Source of the DNA: a virus
IMG/VR virus record: IMGVR_UViG_3300046167_000453
Span: 1 to 64,000 of that record
Length of the DNA stretch: 64,000 bases
Reading direction: 5' to 3' (one strand)
The notes under the pieces are model-generated. The model did no database searches. It had not been told where the DNA came from and saw only the letters and a program-made list of their open reading frames with translations. Made by a program: the position numbers and the translations under genes. This document shows positions 31,186 to 40,154 of this stretch, piece after piece; within the stretch, counting starts at the first letter, position 1; each line of letters opens with the position of its first letter.

Positions 31186-32808
31186 TCACCCCTGTAAAAC
31201 CCAATGTGTTTTAACTGTGCAAGAGTTTAAGGTTCTTGGCATAACAGTTCCTTCTACGGTAATTGGGCCTTTATCATCAGGTATAGTAAAATTAGCAGCA
31301 CTTAAATAGTAATCTTGTAATTTGATTAAAATTTGTTCACCGTTGGCTTTATCGAATTGTAAAGTAAGAAGGGTTGAAGAAGTGTCTCCTACTTCTGTTT
31401 GATTTAACAATTCTTCAAATAATTTGTCATCAGTTACCATAGCGGTAAAAGCAACTTCATAGTTTCTTTGTGCAGGAATTGCTTCTTTGATTGACTTATT
31501 ACCCACACCAATGAATCTCTTATCTTGTAGATTGTTATTAATAGTAAGAGTTAAGTTTGTAACCTTTAGGAACTGTTGCCCAAAGACACTAAATAGCCCA
31601 CTTGAAAAGAAGAAAGGTTCTAAAAGTTCAACATCTTTATCAGTAGTGCTTGAATCATTGGCTTGTTCAAAGTTAAACAACTGGCGATTATCAGAAATAC
31701 CGCCTCTTGCTTCATAAGATTCATCTTGGTCTAATGTGTGAACTGCTCTTGTATTCAAATCCAAAGTCATTTTAACTTCTTCATTTTCATTAGCGGTCAT
31801 TGTCAAAGTATTTACACGGTTTCCTCTAGCAATACGAACAAAGGTAGTATCTTCCGAAGCACCATCAGTTGCATTAGTAGTTAATGTTGTAGACTTAGCC
31901 ATAGTTTGTTCTAAAGCAAAGGAAGGTAATTTTTCTCCATTTGATTCTTCAAACTTATAAGTAATTGGGGTTGCTAATGCAGTAGCAGTTGAAGTGGTTC
32001 TATTTAATAATTCAGAAGTTGCCGCAGTATCAAAACCATGAAGTAAAGGCGGAACTAAAGTATCAGATGCTCTTGCGGTTTTATAAAAAATTGGCCCTTG
32101 TTCTAAGAAACTTGTAACTGTGTGTTCTCCTGTTGAATTAGATGATTCAAGATAAACATGTCTTCTATCATCAACAGTGGGTGTTCCATGAGCATTTAGT
32201 AAATCAGTCGGAGAACGAGCAGAAGGATTTCCAAAAGTAGCAGTAATTTCCGAACACTTACCTAAAGCATAATATAAGAAAGCACCATGATTAACTACTA
32301 ATGCTAAGTTTCCACCAGAAGCAGTTTCAATACCCTTGTATTGATGAGTAAAGTTTCGAGAGCCGCCGAGAGAAAGATTCATTTGTTTCATTTCCACTTC
32401 GACATTCGGGAAAGAAGAAGTTTCAAGAAGACCAAGCCAATTATCAGCGTTTAATCTTTTAACTACCCCATTCGCTTCCCCGACACAAGGCGCACCATAT
32501 CCTCTAATGTGAATAAAGTCACCATCAGCCAAAGTATGCCCATGAGCAGGACTTATAATTAAATCCTTTTCAGTATTTGAAGTAACAGTATGAGTAGAAA
32601 TAACAGTTGTTGCACCGCCAGCGTCATATAATTCAACTATACAACCTGTGTATAAATTAGTAACCATTAAAAAATGTGCTTCCCAATCATTATGCGCTCT
32701 TAATGTGGTTGTAGTGCTGTTTGAGTGGTCTAATGGTATATACAAATCCACTTCGGGAATCATGGTTAAACTGGCTTGGCTTCCTAAAAATATATCTTCT
32801 GCTGACAT
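31186..32808 (-). CDS. Major tail tube protein
   Basis: A 540-residue protein with an excellent ribosome site (GGAGAGAGATAAC). The C-terminal third has the features of tail tube proteins: FLKVTNLTLTINNNLQD, VGNKSIKEAIPAQRNYEVAFTAMV and DYYLSAANFTIPDDKGPITVEGTV. It lies between the neck proteins and tail chaperones, the normal place of a tube gene. No tail sheath gene is seen next to it, so the tail is probably non-contractile, though a divergent sheath cannot be excluded. Confidence 0.78.
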   Translation of the reverse strand: MSAEDIFLGSQASLTMIPEVDLYIPLDHSNSTTTTLRAHNDWEAHFLMVTNLYTGCIVELYDAGGATTVISTHTVTSNTEKDLIISPAHGHTLADGDFIHIRGYGAPCVGEANGVVKRLNADNWLGLLETSSFPNVEVEMKQMNLSLGGSRNFTHQYKGIETASGGNLALVVNHGAFLYYALGKCSEITATFGNPSARSPTDLLNAHGTPTVDDRRHVYLESSNSTGEHTVTSFLEQGPIFYKTARASDTLVPPLLHGFDTAATSELLNRTTSTATALATPITYKFEESNGEKLPSFALEQTMAKSTTLTTNATDGASEDTTFVRIARGNRVNTLTMTANENEEVKMTLDLNTRAVHTLDQDESYEARGGISDNRQLFNFEQANDSSTTDKDVELLEPFFFSSGLFSVFGQQFLKVTNLTLTINNNLQDKRFIGVGNKSIKEAIPAQRNYEVAFTAMVTDDKLFEELLNQTEVGDTSSTLLTLQFDKANGEQILIKLQDYYLSAANFTIPDDKGPITVEGTVMPRTLNSCTVKTHWVLQG

Positions 32809-32838
32809 GTTATCTCTCTCCTTTCCTTTACAAACTTA

Positions 32839-33348
32839 CTAAGGGAGTGTTAATGCGAATCTTTTTGCTTCTATTGTTAATTTATAGCCGAATAAACGCT
32901 TACTACGGTCATTACTTTCACTTCTTGAACCAACAAATAATTGATTAAACTTAGACCCATCACTCGCAGTATATCCGGTTCGGCTACGCTCAAGTGCATG
33001 ACGGGCGACCAAGTATAAAGCCCTTAGCCTATCCCTGCCAAAATTAGCATCTGTTCCTGCCCTTTCATCGTGAATCGTTCTTATGTGCATAGTAAATGAA
33101 TATGTTTCATTTCTAACATCAAAGTGAACAGTGGGGTATTCTAGGCTTTGAGAGTCTTCAAAAAAGATAATGACATCTTTTGCAGTCAAATCGTAACGAA
33201 CACCTTTATTCTTTTGTAGGGTTCTTACATCAACAAAGTTTGGAATAGCCACATGGTCGGCTGTAATCGTTCCGGCTTGCTGTAAAGTAGTAGCGGAAGA
33301 AGACCAATTGCTGCTTACTAAATCTATAAGGAGACTGACTTCATCCAT
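32839..33348 (-). CDS. Tail terminator / neck protein
   Basis: A 169-residue protein with an alternating strand-helix pattern (VIIFFEDSQSLEYPTVHFDVRNETYSFTMHIRTIHDERAG, then a helix DRLRALYLVARHALERS). This is the order of tail completion proteins that close the tube end. It directly precedes the tube gene. Begins with ATG 33348 after GGAAGTGA, overlapping the previous gene by 25 bases. Confidence 0.55.
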   Translation of the reverse strand: MDEVSLLIDLVSSNWSSSATTLQQAGTITADHVAIPNFVDVRTLQKNKGVRYDLTAKDVIIFFEDSQSLEYPTVHFDVRNETYSFTMHIRTIHDERAGTDANFGRDRLRALYLVARHALERSRTGYTASDGSKFNQLFVGSRSESNDRSKRLFGYKLTIEAKRFALTLP

Positions 33349-33545
33349 TCATTCACTTCCTTTGCTATTTTTGCGTTTATTGCTTTAGAAAAATTTTCTT
33401 CTGCGTTTCGCATAACTTCTTCATCGCTTAAAGATATATCTATTCCTAAAATTTCGGATAATTCTTGAGTTGCTTTTTGCCTTTCTTTTTCAATATGTAA
33501 GAATCTTTTAAACTCTTTTATCTGAATAAGAGACATATCAAACAT
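33324..33545 (-). CDS. Small neck-region helical protein
   Basis: Seventy-three residues from ATG 33545 with GGGTGATTAA upstream. Mainly helical and charged (IKEFKRFLHIEKERQKATQEL, DEEVMRNAEENFSKAINAKI). Position among connector genes suggests a small neck or head-completion component. No family match. Confidence 0.5.
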   Translation of the reverse strand: MFDMSLIQIKEFKRFLHIEKERQKATQELSEILGIDISLSDEEVMRNAEENFSKAINAKIAKEVNEWMKSVSL

Positions 33546-33549
33546 TTAA

Positions 33550-34095
33550 TCACCCATAAATGCTTTTCTCTCTCTGTCTTTTTGCATTTTGCATTTTATT
33601 CCATTTATACTCGCTAATATGGTTTGGTCTTTCATGGATAAGTTTTTTTGGTATTGACGGAGGCGAATTACTTTGATTGGTGTTTCGTTGGGCTACCTCT
33701 TTTGCTTCTTCTAATGCTTGAGGGTTTGGCTTTAATACATTTTTCCACGCCGTTTTCTGTCTTACTTCTAAAGGTTCTTGTCTACCATATTGTGTTCTTT
33801 CCATCCTTCTAACAACATTCCCCGATTTAGGAATTGGTGGTGCAGTAGCACTTAATTTTTTATCCATAAGAGCATTAAGTTTATTAGTATAAATTTTAAT
33901 ATTTCTTTGATTATTTGATTGTTGGGCTTCTTTCAACTTTGCTTTAATTTGTTCCATTTCTAAATCCGGTGCGGAAGGGATAGGTTTTGCATTCATATCA
34001 GGCTTAGGTGGTGGTTTTGGTGAGTTATTCTCTCCCCTTAGAGTTGCTAATAATTCTGCTTCGTTCACTTTTTTAATTATATCAAACCAATTCAT
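33550..34095 (-). CDS. Pro/Lys-rich neck-region protein with N-terminal MNWFDIIKK peptide
   Basis: ATG 34095 is preferred because GGTGA lies 7 bases upstream, giving the N-terminus MNWFDIIKKVNEAE. This matches a short peptide found at the start of several other late proteins (see findings). The rest of the roughly 181 residues is disordered-looking, with Pro-rich segments (SPKPPPKPDMNAKPIP) and basic helices. It may be an adaptor or a protein packaged in the head. No domain recognised. Confidence 0.5.
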   Translation of the reverse strand: MNWFDIIKKVNEAELLATLRGENNSPKPPPKPDMNAKPIPSAPDLEMEQIKAKLKEAQQSNNQRNIKIYTNKLNALMDKKLSATAPPIPKSGNVVRRMERTQYGRQEPLEVRQKTAWKNVLKPNPQALEEAKEVAQRNTNQSNSPPSIPKKLIHERPNHISEYKWNKMQNAKRQREKSIYG

Positions 34096-34106
34096 GTCAT
34101 TCACCT

Positions 34107-35228
34107 TCAATCAATTAAGAAAACCAAATCCGCTTTGCCCTTGAGCGTGTCATACGCTTCTTTTGTGAGTATATCATACTTTTCCTTCGTGGTGATGTTG
34201 CCACCAGTTTCAGCGATTAAAATAGTTTGGTCGTCATGTCTAAGCAATTCTGCCGCAACTAACATAGTTGTTGCTCTATGAATACTTGACGGAACTCGAC
34301 CATCTCCTGCAATATAAGTGCAAATAATTGAATTTTGAGTATGGTATGGATAGTCTCTTAAAAAGAAAATACGCCCTTCATCCCCTATTGCCCAGAATGA
34401 ACCAAGTCTCTTCATATCCTGCATGTCGGTGAACGCAACTGACGAAGTATTCGATGTTTCACCCGCTTTGTCGGTGAGGGTAAGGGTGCATTCCGAGCCA
34501 TCTTCACCCGCTAAAAGGCTAGAAATGTTTATTTTGTTGCCGTTATCGGGGTCTGTTGAAGCATAGAAGAAATCCGAGATAGCAAAAGAAGAAGATTCTT
34601 CTGAATTTTTAAACTTTTCAGCATTAGCCCCTGTAAATTGAGCAGTCTTAGATGGGTATTCTTCGTTAATTAAATGACAAATTTCTTGTGCTGTGGTCTT
34701 TGAACCATAAGAAGAATCAAAAGTATTTACAGCATTTGTTCCTCCTTCTCCAGTAAAAAATAAATTAAAGGTCTTACCATTATTCGGTAATTGTAATGTA
34801 ATTTTTCTTAGGTGTTTATATCCAGTAGTATCAAGTGTAATGCTCGCTTGTGCTGATGCTAATTCTTGATAACTGTTTCCTTGCCAAACTTGAAGAGAAA
34901 TTACTTTTTTAAGTTTTAAAGTATCTAATTGAACAAAGCCAACATAGCCTCCATAGTATGCTTGCATAGGGTGTCGAATAAACTCAAAGTTATGAAACTC
35001 ATTCTTATAGATAATAGGGCGATAGGAACGCTTAACCTTCTCATCTACAATTCCTTCAATATTTTTAATTATTGCGCCTACTTGCGCTTGAGTTGGATAT
35101 GTAGAAGTAGAAAAAGCAGGTATTTGCAATAAATCAGAAACTGCATTTTTGTCAGTATAATACCCACTACCTGTTGAATAATCAACATTGATTGCTGTAT
35201 AGTCGCTTGGGGAGGATGCAATTGCCAT
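34107..35228 (-). CDS. Head-tail connector protein
   Basis: A 373-residue protein whose first part (FSTSTYPTQAQVGAIIKNIEGIVDEKVKRSYRP) and last part (VPSSIHRATTMLVAAELLRHDDQTI) match the helical ends of gp6-like head-tail adaptors, with an inserted beta-rich central domain. Adaptors bind under the portal and link to the neck. The location between capsid genes and the tail terminator agrees. The central insertion makes it longer than usual. Confidence 0.6.
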   Translation of the reverse strand: MAIASSPSDYTAINVDYSTGSGYYTDKNAVSDLLQIPAFSTSTYPTQAQVGAIIKNIEGIVDEKVKRSYRPIIYKNEFHNFEFIRHPMQAYYGGYVGFVQLDTLKLKKVISLQVWQGNSYQELASAQASITLDTTGYKHLRKITLQLPNNGKTFNLFFTGEGGTNAVNTFDSSYGSKTTAQEICHLINEEYPSKTAQFTGANAEKFKNSEESSSFAISDFFYASTDPDNGNKINISSLLAGEDGSECTLTLTDKAGETSNTSSVAFTDMQDMKRLGSFWAIGDEGRIFFLRDYPYHTQNSIICTYIAGDGRVPSSIHRATTMLVAAELLRHDDQTILIAETGGNITTKEKYDILTKEAYDTLKGKADLVFLID

Positions 35229-35239
35229 TCTTATTCACC

Positions 35240-37177
35240 TTATGCCAATGAGTTTTCTAAAGTTTTAAATGCTCTTTTAGTTGAGTCTATAAATGATTTT
35301 GCTGATTTAATATCGCCGCTATCGTATCTTTGTCCATAAGTAGACCTTTGTTTATCTTTAGTGTCAAGTCCAATATTTGCGGCTTTTGTTTCTATTCTAT
35401 GAGTAGCATTGACTAATGAAGGAGATTGAAAAGTATAAGTAGTTGTCGCCTTTATATCCTGTTTATCCATTATGTCATTTCCCTTTTCGTCTTTCTTTCC
35501 AGTTTTATATTTTACATATTTAGTTATAATTTTTTCTATTATTATTTCTATTTCGTATAAAGCCCCATAGTCTCTAAGGGCTTCTGAAAAAGTAGATTTG
35601 ATATACGGTTTCAACTTCATTTTAAATGCTTCTTTTGCATCTTTATTGGTAAAGGCAGTCGAAGTAACAGTAACATTAGTTTTTTCTTTTAAATCTTCTA
35701 GTTTTGCTTGCACATATTCCTTCATTGGGTCAGTAATAGTATCTTTACGCCATTCTTTAAGTTTTCCTATTTCTAATTTCAGCCATGATTTGAGGCGTTT
35801 TACCTCCTTAATATATGTTTTATAAAAGGCTTTACCTTTTTTCTTAGAATCGCTTAACGCTTTAATTCTTTTTACTACTTTTTTCATCTCGGTATCAATA
35901 ATCGAATTAAGAAGAGTTATTTTTTTCCCATCTACTATTCCTATATAATTAATACGATTAAAATTAGGAAGAATGTATTCTCCCCTACTGACTATTTTTT
36001 TTCTTGTGCCTTTTGGTTTTTCAATTGTCTTTTTTTCACCAGTTTTAGTTTTATAAGTAACTTTATTTTCTGTCCATTTTGGATTTTTGGGTTTTCCGTA
36101 TGGAGAGAAGAATTGATTTATTATTTTTTGTTCTTCTTCAGTATATTGAGTTTCAAATTTATCTGCTGTTTGTATTTTTCCAACCATTAATTCGGCATCT
36201 ATCGTTTCTATTTTATTAGAATATGACATAATGTATGAAGATATTATGTCATTTACTCCAGAGTTGGTTAAAGTGGTAAATTTTGTAGTATCGAGAGACA
36301 ATCCACCGCTAAACTTACCACTTAACGCTTCTTTATTTGCAGTTTTGTTTAAAAATTGAGTTTCAAATATAGCGGAGGTTTGATTTCCAGAATTATAATT
36401 TTCAGAAGTTAAAGAACCCCCCGATATTTCCTGTCCTCTATAACTATCTTCTTTTTTATCTTTAGCAGAAGTAGTTGTAATACCACCTCTTCCTTTTCTT
36501 TTAATAGAACGAGATTCCATCAAAGAAATAGGGGCATATCCTAATTCTTTAAGGTAAGCAATCTTGCTATTAGGCATAGGATTTTCAGGATTATTAAAAT
36601 CTATTTCTTTAAATCTTATAGAGCGTAACTCCACAATAGTTCTTTTTCCCTTCTTTCCCTTCCTTTCATCTGGGCCTACAACATTTAATTTAGTGCTACG
36701 CCCTTTTTCTTTACCGATATATTTTGTATATTCATCGAATTTTTTATCGGGCATACCTTTTCTTTTTTCTTCTCTTGCTTTTTTATTAGTATCAGGATTA
36801 TTTAAAGTAAGAGAAAGGTTACTATTTAAATCTTTAACAGTAAATTTTTCTTTAGTGTTTTTTAGACGCTCTAAGGCTTTTTTTCCAGAAGGGCTTAATT
36901 CTATATTGTGAGTAGTAATCAATTCTTGAATAGGGGTGTTTTCTATCGAAGTTATTGCAGAATTATATACTTTAATGTATTGGTTTTTAATTTTACCTTC
37001 CCAATTCATTATATTAACTTGTTCCATTTCATCTAAAGATAAATCTCTCGCTATTTTTCTATGTGACTTATCTTTATTTGCTAAATACCCACTAAGTAAA
37101 AACAGAACCATTTCTTTTTCAATAGTTATTTTATCTAAAGAAATTTCTTGGCCCGTTCTTGAGTATTTGATTTGCAA
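35240..37177 (-). CDS. Large Lys-rich structural protein of unknown family
   Basis: A 645-residue protein, TTG start at 37177 (GAGTTGATTAAC upstream). It is very rich in Lys, Glu, Thr and Ser, with long helical segments (MKKVVKRIKALSDSKKKGKAFYKTYIKEVKRLKSW) and a C-terminal SIRTKRAFKTLENSLA-like end. A MNWEGKIKN peptide occurs near residue 57. It sits among neck and head genes and could be a head- or tail-associated protein such as a minor head or internal virion protein. No family recognised. Confidence 0.5.
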   Translation of the reverse strand: MQIKYSRTGQEISLDKITIEKEMVLFLLSGYLANKDKSHRKIARDLSLDEMEQVNIMNWEGKIKNQYIKVYNSAITSIENTPIQELITTHNIELSPSGKKALERLKNTKEKFTVKDLNSNLSLTLNNPDTNKKAREEKRKGMPDKKFDEYTKYIGKEKGRSTKLNVVGPDERKGKKGKRTIVELRSIRFKEIDFNNPENPMPNSKIAYLKELGYAPISLMESRSIKRKGRGGITTTSAKDKKEDSYRGQEISGGSLTSENYNSGNQTSAIFETQFLNKTANKEALSGKFSGGLSLDTTKFTTLTNSGVNDIISSYIMSYSNKIETIDAELMVGKIQTADKFETQYTEEEQKIINQFFSPYGKPKNPKWTENKVTYKTKTGEKKTIEKPKGTRKKIVSRGEYILPNFNRINYIGIVDGKKITLLNSIIDTEMKKVVKRIKALSDSKKKGKAFYKTYIKEVKRLKSWLKLEIGKLKEWRKDTITDPMKEYVQAKLEDLKEKTNVTVTSTAFTNKDAKEAFKMKLKPYIKSTFSEALRDYGALYEIEIIIEKIITKYVKYKTGKKDEKGNDIMDKQDIKATTTYTFQSPSLVNATHRIETKAANIGLDTKDKQRSTYGQRYDSGDIKSAKSFIDSTKRAFKTLENSLA

Positions 37178-37188
37178 AGTTAATCAAC

Positions 37189-37854
37189 TCACATTAACCA
37201 TTTAGCCCAAGCCGCACCTTTTTGAATGGCTGAACCTAAATGTAATCCACTTGAAGGAGGTTCATAACTCATTTGATTTTGGGCATCAATCCAATATGGC
37301 CTTCCATATCCGTCTGTTCCCGATGGAGGAATAGGATAGCCCGAACCATTATTCACAGCACCCTGCATTTGTTGATATTGTTGCGTTTGTCCCGTCAATC
37401 CGGCTACTGCCATACCTGCTGTTGGCCCTGCGGGGTTCATTCCTCCCATGTTTCCACTACCTCCGAATCCTTGAGATTCGAGATATTGTTGCTTCGCAAG
37501 TTTGCGTTGATTTACTACTTCTGAGTTAATTGCCGATTGAAGAATCCTTTGAATATCTAAGTCAATATTTTCTTGAGTAATTCTTTCATACTCTCTCATA
37601 GCATCAGCATCAATGCTTATTTTTGAACCAGTAGTAGTAAAAGATAATTTTGCTAGCATTTGGCTAACTACTCTCTCTACTACATCTTCCATTAATTTTT
37701 CAAATGTGCTTAAAAATTGCTCACCATGATATTGAAAAAATTCTTCTACATGGTTGTCTTGTAAAGAAAGTAAGTTATTTACATTCTTAAATTGTTGGTC
37801 GTTTTGTGCGTGAACTGCACCCATTACTGCTTTGTTACTTGTTCCAAATACCAT
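37189..37854 (-). CDS. Helical/glycine-rich virion protein
   Basis: A 221-residue protein from ATG 37854 (AGGAGAGG upstream). The N-terminal half is coiled-coil-like (NNLLSLQDNHVEEFFQYHGEQFLSTFEKLMEDVVERVV), the second half is Gly/Met/Gln/Pro-rich and probably disordered (GNMGGMNPAGPTAG, QQYQQMQGAVNN). It ends with a hydrophobic IQKGAAWAKWLM. Likely a structural linker; family unknown. Confidence 0.5.
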   Translation of the reverse strand: MVFGTSNKAVMGAVHAQNDQQFKNVNNLLSLQDNHVEEFFQYHGEQFLSTFEKLMEDVVERVVSQMLAKLSFTTTGSKISIDADAMREYERITQENIDLDIQRILQSAINSEVVNQRKLAKQQYLESQGFGGSGNMGGMNPAGPTAGMAVAGLTGQTQQYQQMQGAVNNGSGYPIPPSGTDGYGRPYWIDAQNQMSYEPPSSGLHLGSAIQKGAAWAKWLM

Positions 37855-37856
37855 GA

Positions 37857-38333
37857 TTATTCCTCTCCTTTGTTATTAGTTACCATTGATTGTAGTCTTT
37901 TGGTATTAGTTTCTATCTCGGCTATTAGCCGAATTACTTCCGCCATCTCGCTCTCATTATCCTTGACAACGGGGGGCGTTATAATCCATCCGGTTGATGT
38001 CAGCGACAAGACATCATCTCTCGATAAAGTCTTCAATGGGCCACCCTTTAGCATTTGTGGCACTTTAGGTCTAGGAATGAATGCTTTAAAATCTAATCCA
38101 TGTTCGTCTGCTAAAATCTGTTGCTGTAACATCTCCATCTGTTTATGAATATTTGCGTGTTTAGGGCAATAAGTTCCTCTTAAGGGTCTTCCCTTAGTGA
38201 CATTATCTAAAGGAATAGGAGGGCGCATATAATCACCCGATTCCCAAATGTGGTGCATTCCACAAACCACACACCTATCCTTGAGATTAAACTTATATCC
38301 ATACTTAATAATGAATTTTTTCTTCTCCGGCAA
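37857..38333 (-). CDS. Zinc-binding virion-region protein, main part
   Basis: The frame continues from the one starting at 38485 once an A is added to the AAAAA run near 38348 (KEIKKVLLPEKKKFIIKYG). It holds a zinc-finger-like pattern CVVCGMHH...CPKHANIH and a helical C-terminus (SEMAEVIRLIAEIETNTKRLQSM). The combined protein is about 209 residues. Function unknown; it lies next to the GTPase/membrane cluster. Confidence 0.55.
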   Translation of the reverse strand: MPEKKKFIIKYGYKFNLKDRCVVCGMHHIWESGDYMRPPIPLDNVTKGRPLRGTYCPKHANIHKQMEMLQQQILADEHGLDFKAFIPRPKVPQMLKGGPLKTLSRDDVLSLTSTGWIITPPVVKDNESEMAEVIRLIAEIETNTKRLQSMVTNNKGEE

Positions 38334-38485
38334 AAGAACTTTTTGATTTCTTTTAATTGCTTCTTAGGTTTTAATGCCGTAAAAGTATATTCTTCGATAG
38401 AACCCGCACTCCTAAACTGTTGTAGTTTAGGTAAAAATAAATTCTTTGTTTGCGGGCTGTTTATTAAATTCGGTTGTTGATACAT
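38207..38485 (-). CDS. Zinc-binding virion-region protein, N-terminal fragment
   Basis: Begins with ATG 38485 after GAGGAATTAAC. The authentic sequence runs to about KPKKQLKEIKK; after this the frame is lost by one missing A and the rest (FFCRRRKNSLLS...) is spurious. The N-terminus is Gln/Asn/Ser-rich. See the following part at 37857-38333. Confidence 0.5.
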   Translation of the reverse strand: MYQQPNLINSPQTKNLFLPKLQQFRSAGSIEEYTFTALKPKKQLKEIKKFFCRRRKNSLLSMDISLISRIGVWFVECTTFGNRVIICALLFL

Positions 38486-38494
38486 GTTAATTCC

Positions 38495-39163
38495 TCAGTA
38501 ATCTTTTATTAGCGTAGTAATTCCTTTATAGACCATTTCGGGGTCAGACTTTGCCGATACTATATATTTGAATGTTGGTATTCCTTTATCATTTAATTGT
38601 CGCATACCATACTTAAACGGTTCATAAATATCGTGCTTGTCAATTGATTGCCCTTCTCTTAATGGATATTTGTCTCCCCATATGTCATACTTATTTGCCC
38701 AAATACTTACAGCCATAGGGTAATCTGCTTCTTTTTTTCTTTTTCCATTCGGCCAAATATTAGAGGTAATTGTATCTACTAAAAATTTCCATGCTAATTG
38801 ATGGTCTAAGTTAGATGTTGAATCCAAATGCCTATGGTCTATCATAAAAATAATATATTTAACCTTTCTAGATTTCATGTCTTCGACCCATTGTTTCCAA
38901 TACATCGCTTCTCCGCCAATATCTGCACTTTTCAATGTATGAGAGTCTCCGTCAAACTTAACTACTTTTCTACTCGCTCTTTCCAAACCAACTGTTCTTT
39001 TATTGATTTGTTGGACTTCGCCTCTTGTTCTTAATTGGTAACTTAATGTTGTTTTACCAACCATAGTAGCACCATAAACTCCAAAATTAATAGCGTGGAC
39101 TCTTTTATAAAAAGCCACTACTGCTTCTGTAATTAGAATCGCAAAGCCCGCCATTACTGACAT
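38495..39163 (-). CDS. Arf/Ras-like small GTPase with N-terminal membrane segment
   Basis: A 222-residue protein with all main G-protein motifs: G1 GATMVGKTT (31-39), G3 DIGGE (81-85, the Arf/SR-beta form D-x-G-G), G4 NKYD (157-160) and G5 SAK (203-205). Residues 5-19 are hydrophobic (AGFAILITEAVVAFY), predicting an N-terminal membrane anchor. Such GTPases act as membrane switches in eukaryotes and archaea. Here it follows two other membrane protein genes inside the head-neck block, unlike any standard tailed phage gene. Its partner and target are unknown. Confidence 0.8.
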   Translation of the reverse strand: MSVMAGFAILITEAVVAFYKRVHAINFGVYGATMVGKTTLSYQLRTRGEVQQINKRTVGLERASRKVVKFDGDSHTLKSADIGGEAMYWKQWVEDMKSRKVKYIIFMIDHRHLDSTSNLDHQLAWKFLVDTITSNIWPNGKRKKEADYPMAVSIWANKYDIWGDKYPLREGQSIDKHDIYEPFKYGMRQLNDKGIPTFKYIVSAKSDPEMVYKGITTLIKDY

Positions 39164-39385
39164 CTAATGACCCCCAAATACTGACTTAATAGTTTCAATT
39201 ATCCAACCCATAATGTTTATGTCAAAAACACCCATTATGTTTCCTATAAGAAACATAGATAAAGTAGCACAAGACCCCCAAAACCACGCTCGCATTTTAA
39301 TAAAAAACAAATCCGCAGAATGCGCTCTTTGTTGATTATATGCGTAGTCGGAGTCGGAGAATCCCATTAAGTCACCAAGAACCAA
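39164..39385 (-). CDS. Small membrane protein beside the GTPase
   Basis: Seventy-three residues, TTG start with GAGGTGAATTAG upstream. One or two hydrophobic segments (FWGSCATLSMFLIGNIMGVF; INIMGWIIETIKSVFG) follow a hydrophilic N-terminus (FSDSDYAYNQQRAHSADLF). It ends one base before the GTPase starts, so the two are almost certainly co-translated and probably function together at a membrane. Confidence 0.6.
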   Translation of the reverse strand: MVLGDLMGFSDSDYAYNQQRAHSADLFFIKMRAWFWGSCATLSMFLIGNIMGVFDINIMGWIIETIKSVFGGH

Positions 39386-39395
39386 CTAATTCACC

Positions 39396-39809
39396 TCATG
39401 GTTGAAGAGTAGCCAAAAACTCATTAGGCACTTGACTTTCTTCAAACGAAGCGATTTGTGTTTCAGGATAAACATTGTTCCATGAATCCCGCTTATTAAC
39501 TCCGTATTGTTTCATACTTTCACGAAGTTTCTGTTTAATTTGTTGTTCTCTAGCAACCCTTTGAAAGTGTGCTTCAATTTGCCTATCTAGCAACCTAATC
39601 TCAATTCTATCATTAAGAGATAAGTCGAATAGTGCTTTCATAACCATAATGCCACCAACTGTAATCAGCCCAAATAAGACCGAGTGTGCTAATGGGCCAT
39701 AAGGAAAATTAAGACCGTATGCTGAATAGAAATAAACATTTGCCCCACTGACTGTTCCGACAAATAAAATTGTCATAACTAATCGAGTATCGTTATTTAA
39801 TGCCGCCAT
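39396..39809 (-). CDS. Two-helix membrane protein with coiled-coil tail
   Basis: A 137-residue protein from ATG 39809 with GAGGTGATTTA upstream. Two predicted membrane helices (VMTILFVGTVSGANVYFY about 11-28; SVLFGLITVGGIMVMKAL about 43-60) are followed by a charged helix (DRIEIRLLDRQIEAHFQRVARE). First member of the three-gene membrane cluster with the small membrane protein and GTPase. Confidence 0.65.
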   Translation of the reverse strand: MAALNNDTRLVMTILFVGTVSGANVYFYSAYGLNFPYGPLAHSVLFGLITVGGIMVMKALFDLSLNDRIEIRLLDRQIEAHFQRVAREQQIKQKLRESMKQYGVNKRDSWNNVYPETQIASFEESQVPNEFLATLQP

Positions 39810-39818
39810 TAAATCACC

Positions 39819-40097
39819 TCAAGCAAACTCAATAGACACGGCTACTGCACCACTGACTTCTTCAAAGTATAAACCATTAGTGCATAATACACCATGCATG
39901 TCAAATTCAATTGTTTGGTTAGCGGCTAAAGTAATCCTTGCGATTTCTTTACCACTAGCGGCTGTATTGTCATATACTTTAATTACTGCCGCAGCATTAT
40001 TTACTTCTGTCGCATGAATGCTAATCAATTTCACTTGTCCGGTAACTACTAAAGCATTACCTGTTAATACGCCGCTACTTCTACAACCCGCTACCAT
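39819..40097 (-). CDS. Small beta-sandwich virion protein
   Basis: Ninety-two residues, entirely beta-rich: VTGQVKLISIHATEVNNAA, VIKVYDNTAASGKEIARITL, QTIEFDMHGVLCTNGLYFEE, GAVAVSIEFA. This is the pattern of small capsid or tail decoration proteins with a jelly-roll-like fold. It lies within a run of similar small genes after the major capsid protein. Probably a surface decoration protein. Confidence 0.55.
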   Translation of the reverse strand: MVAGCRSSGVLTGNALVVTGQVKLISIHATEVNNAAAVIKVYDNTAASGKEIARITLAANQTIEFDMHGVLCTNGLYFEEVSGAVAVSIEFA

Positions 40098-40154
40098 AAT
40101 ATCACTTCTCTAATTGGTGGAGACAAGCCCCTCCTATTTAATGTGTCGGTTCAA

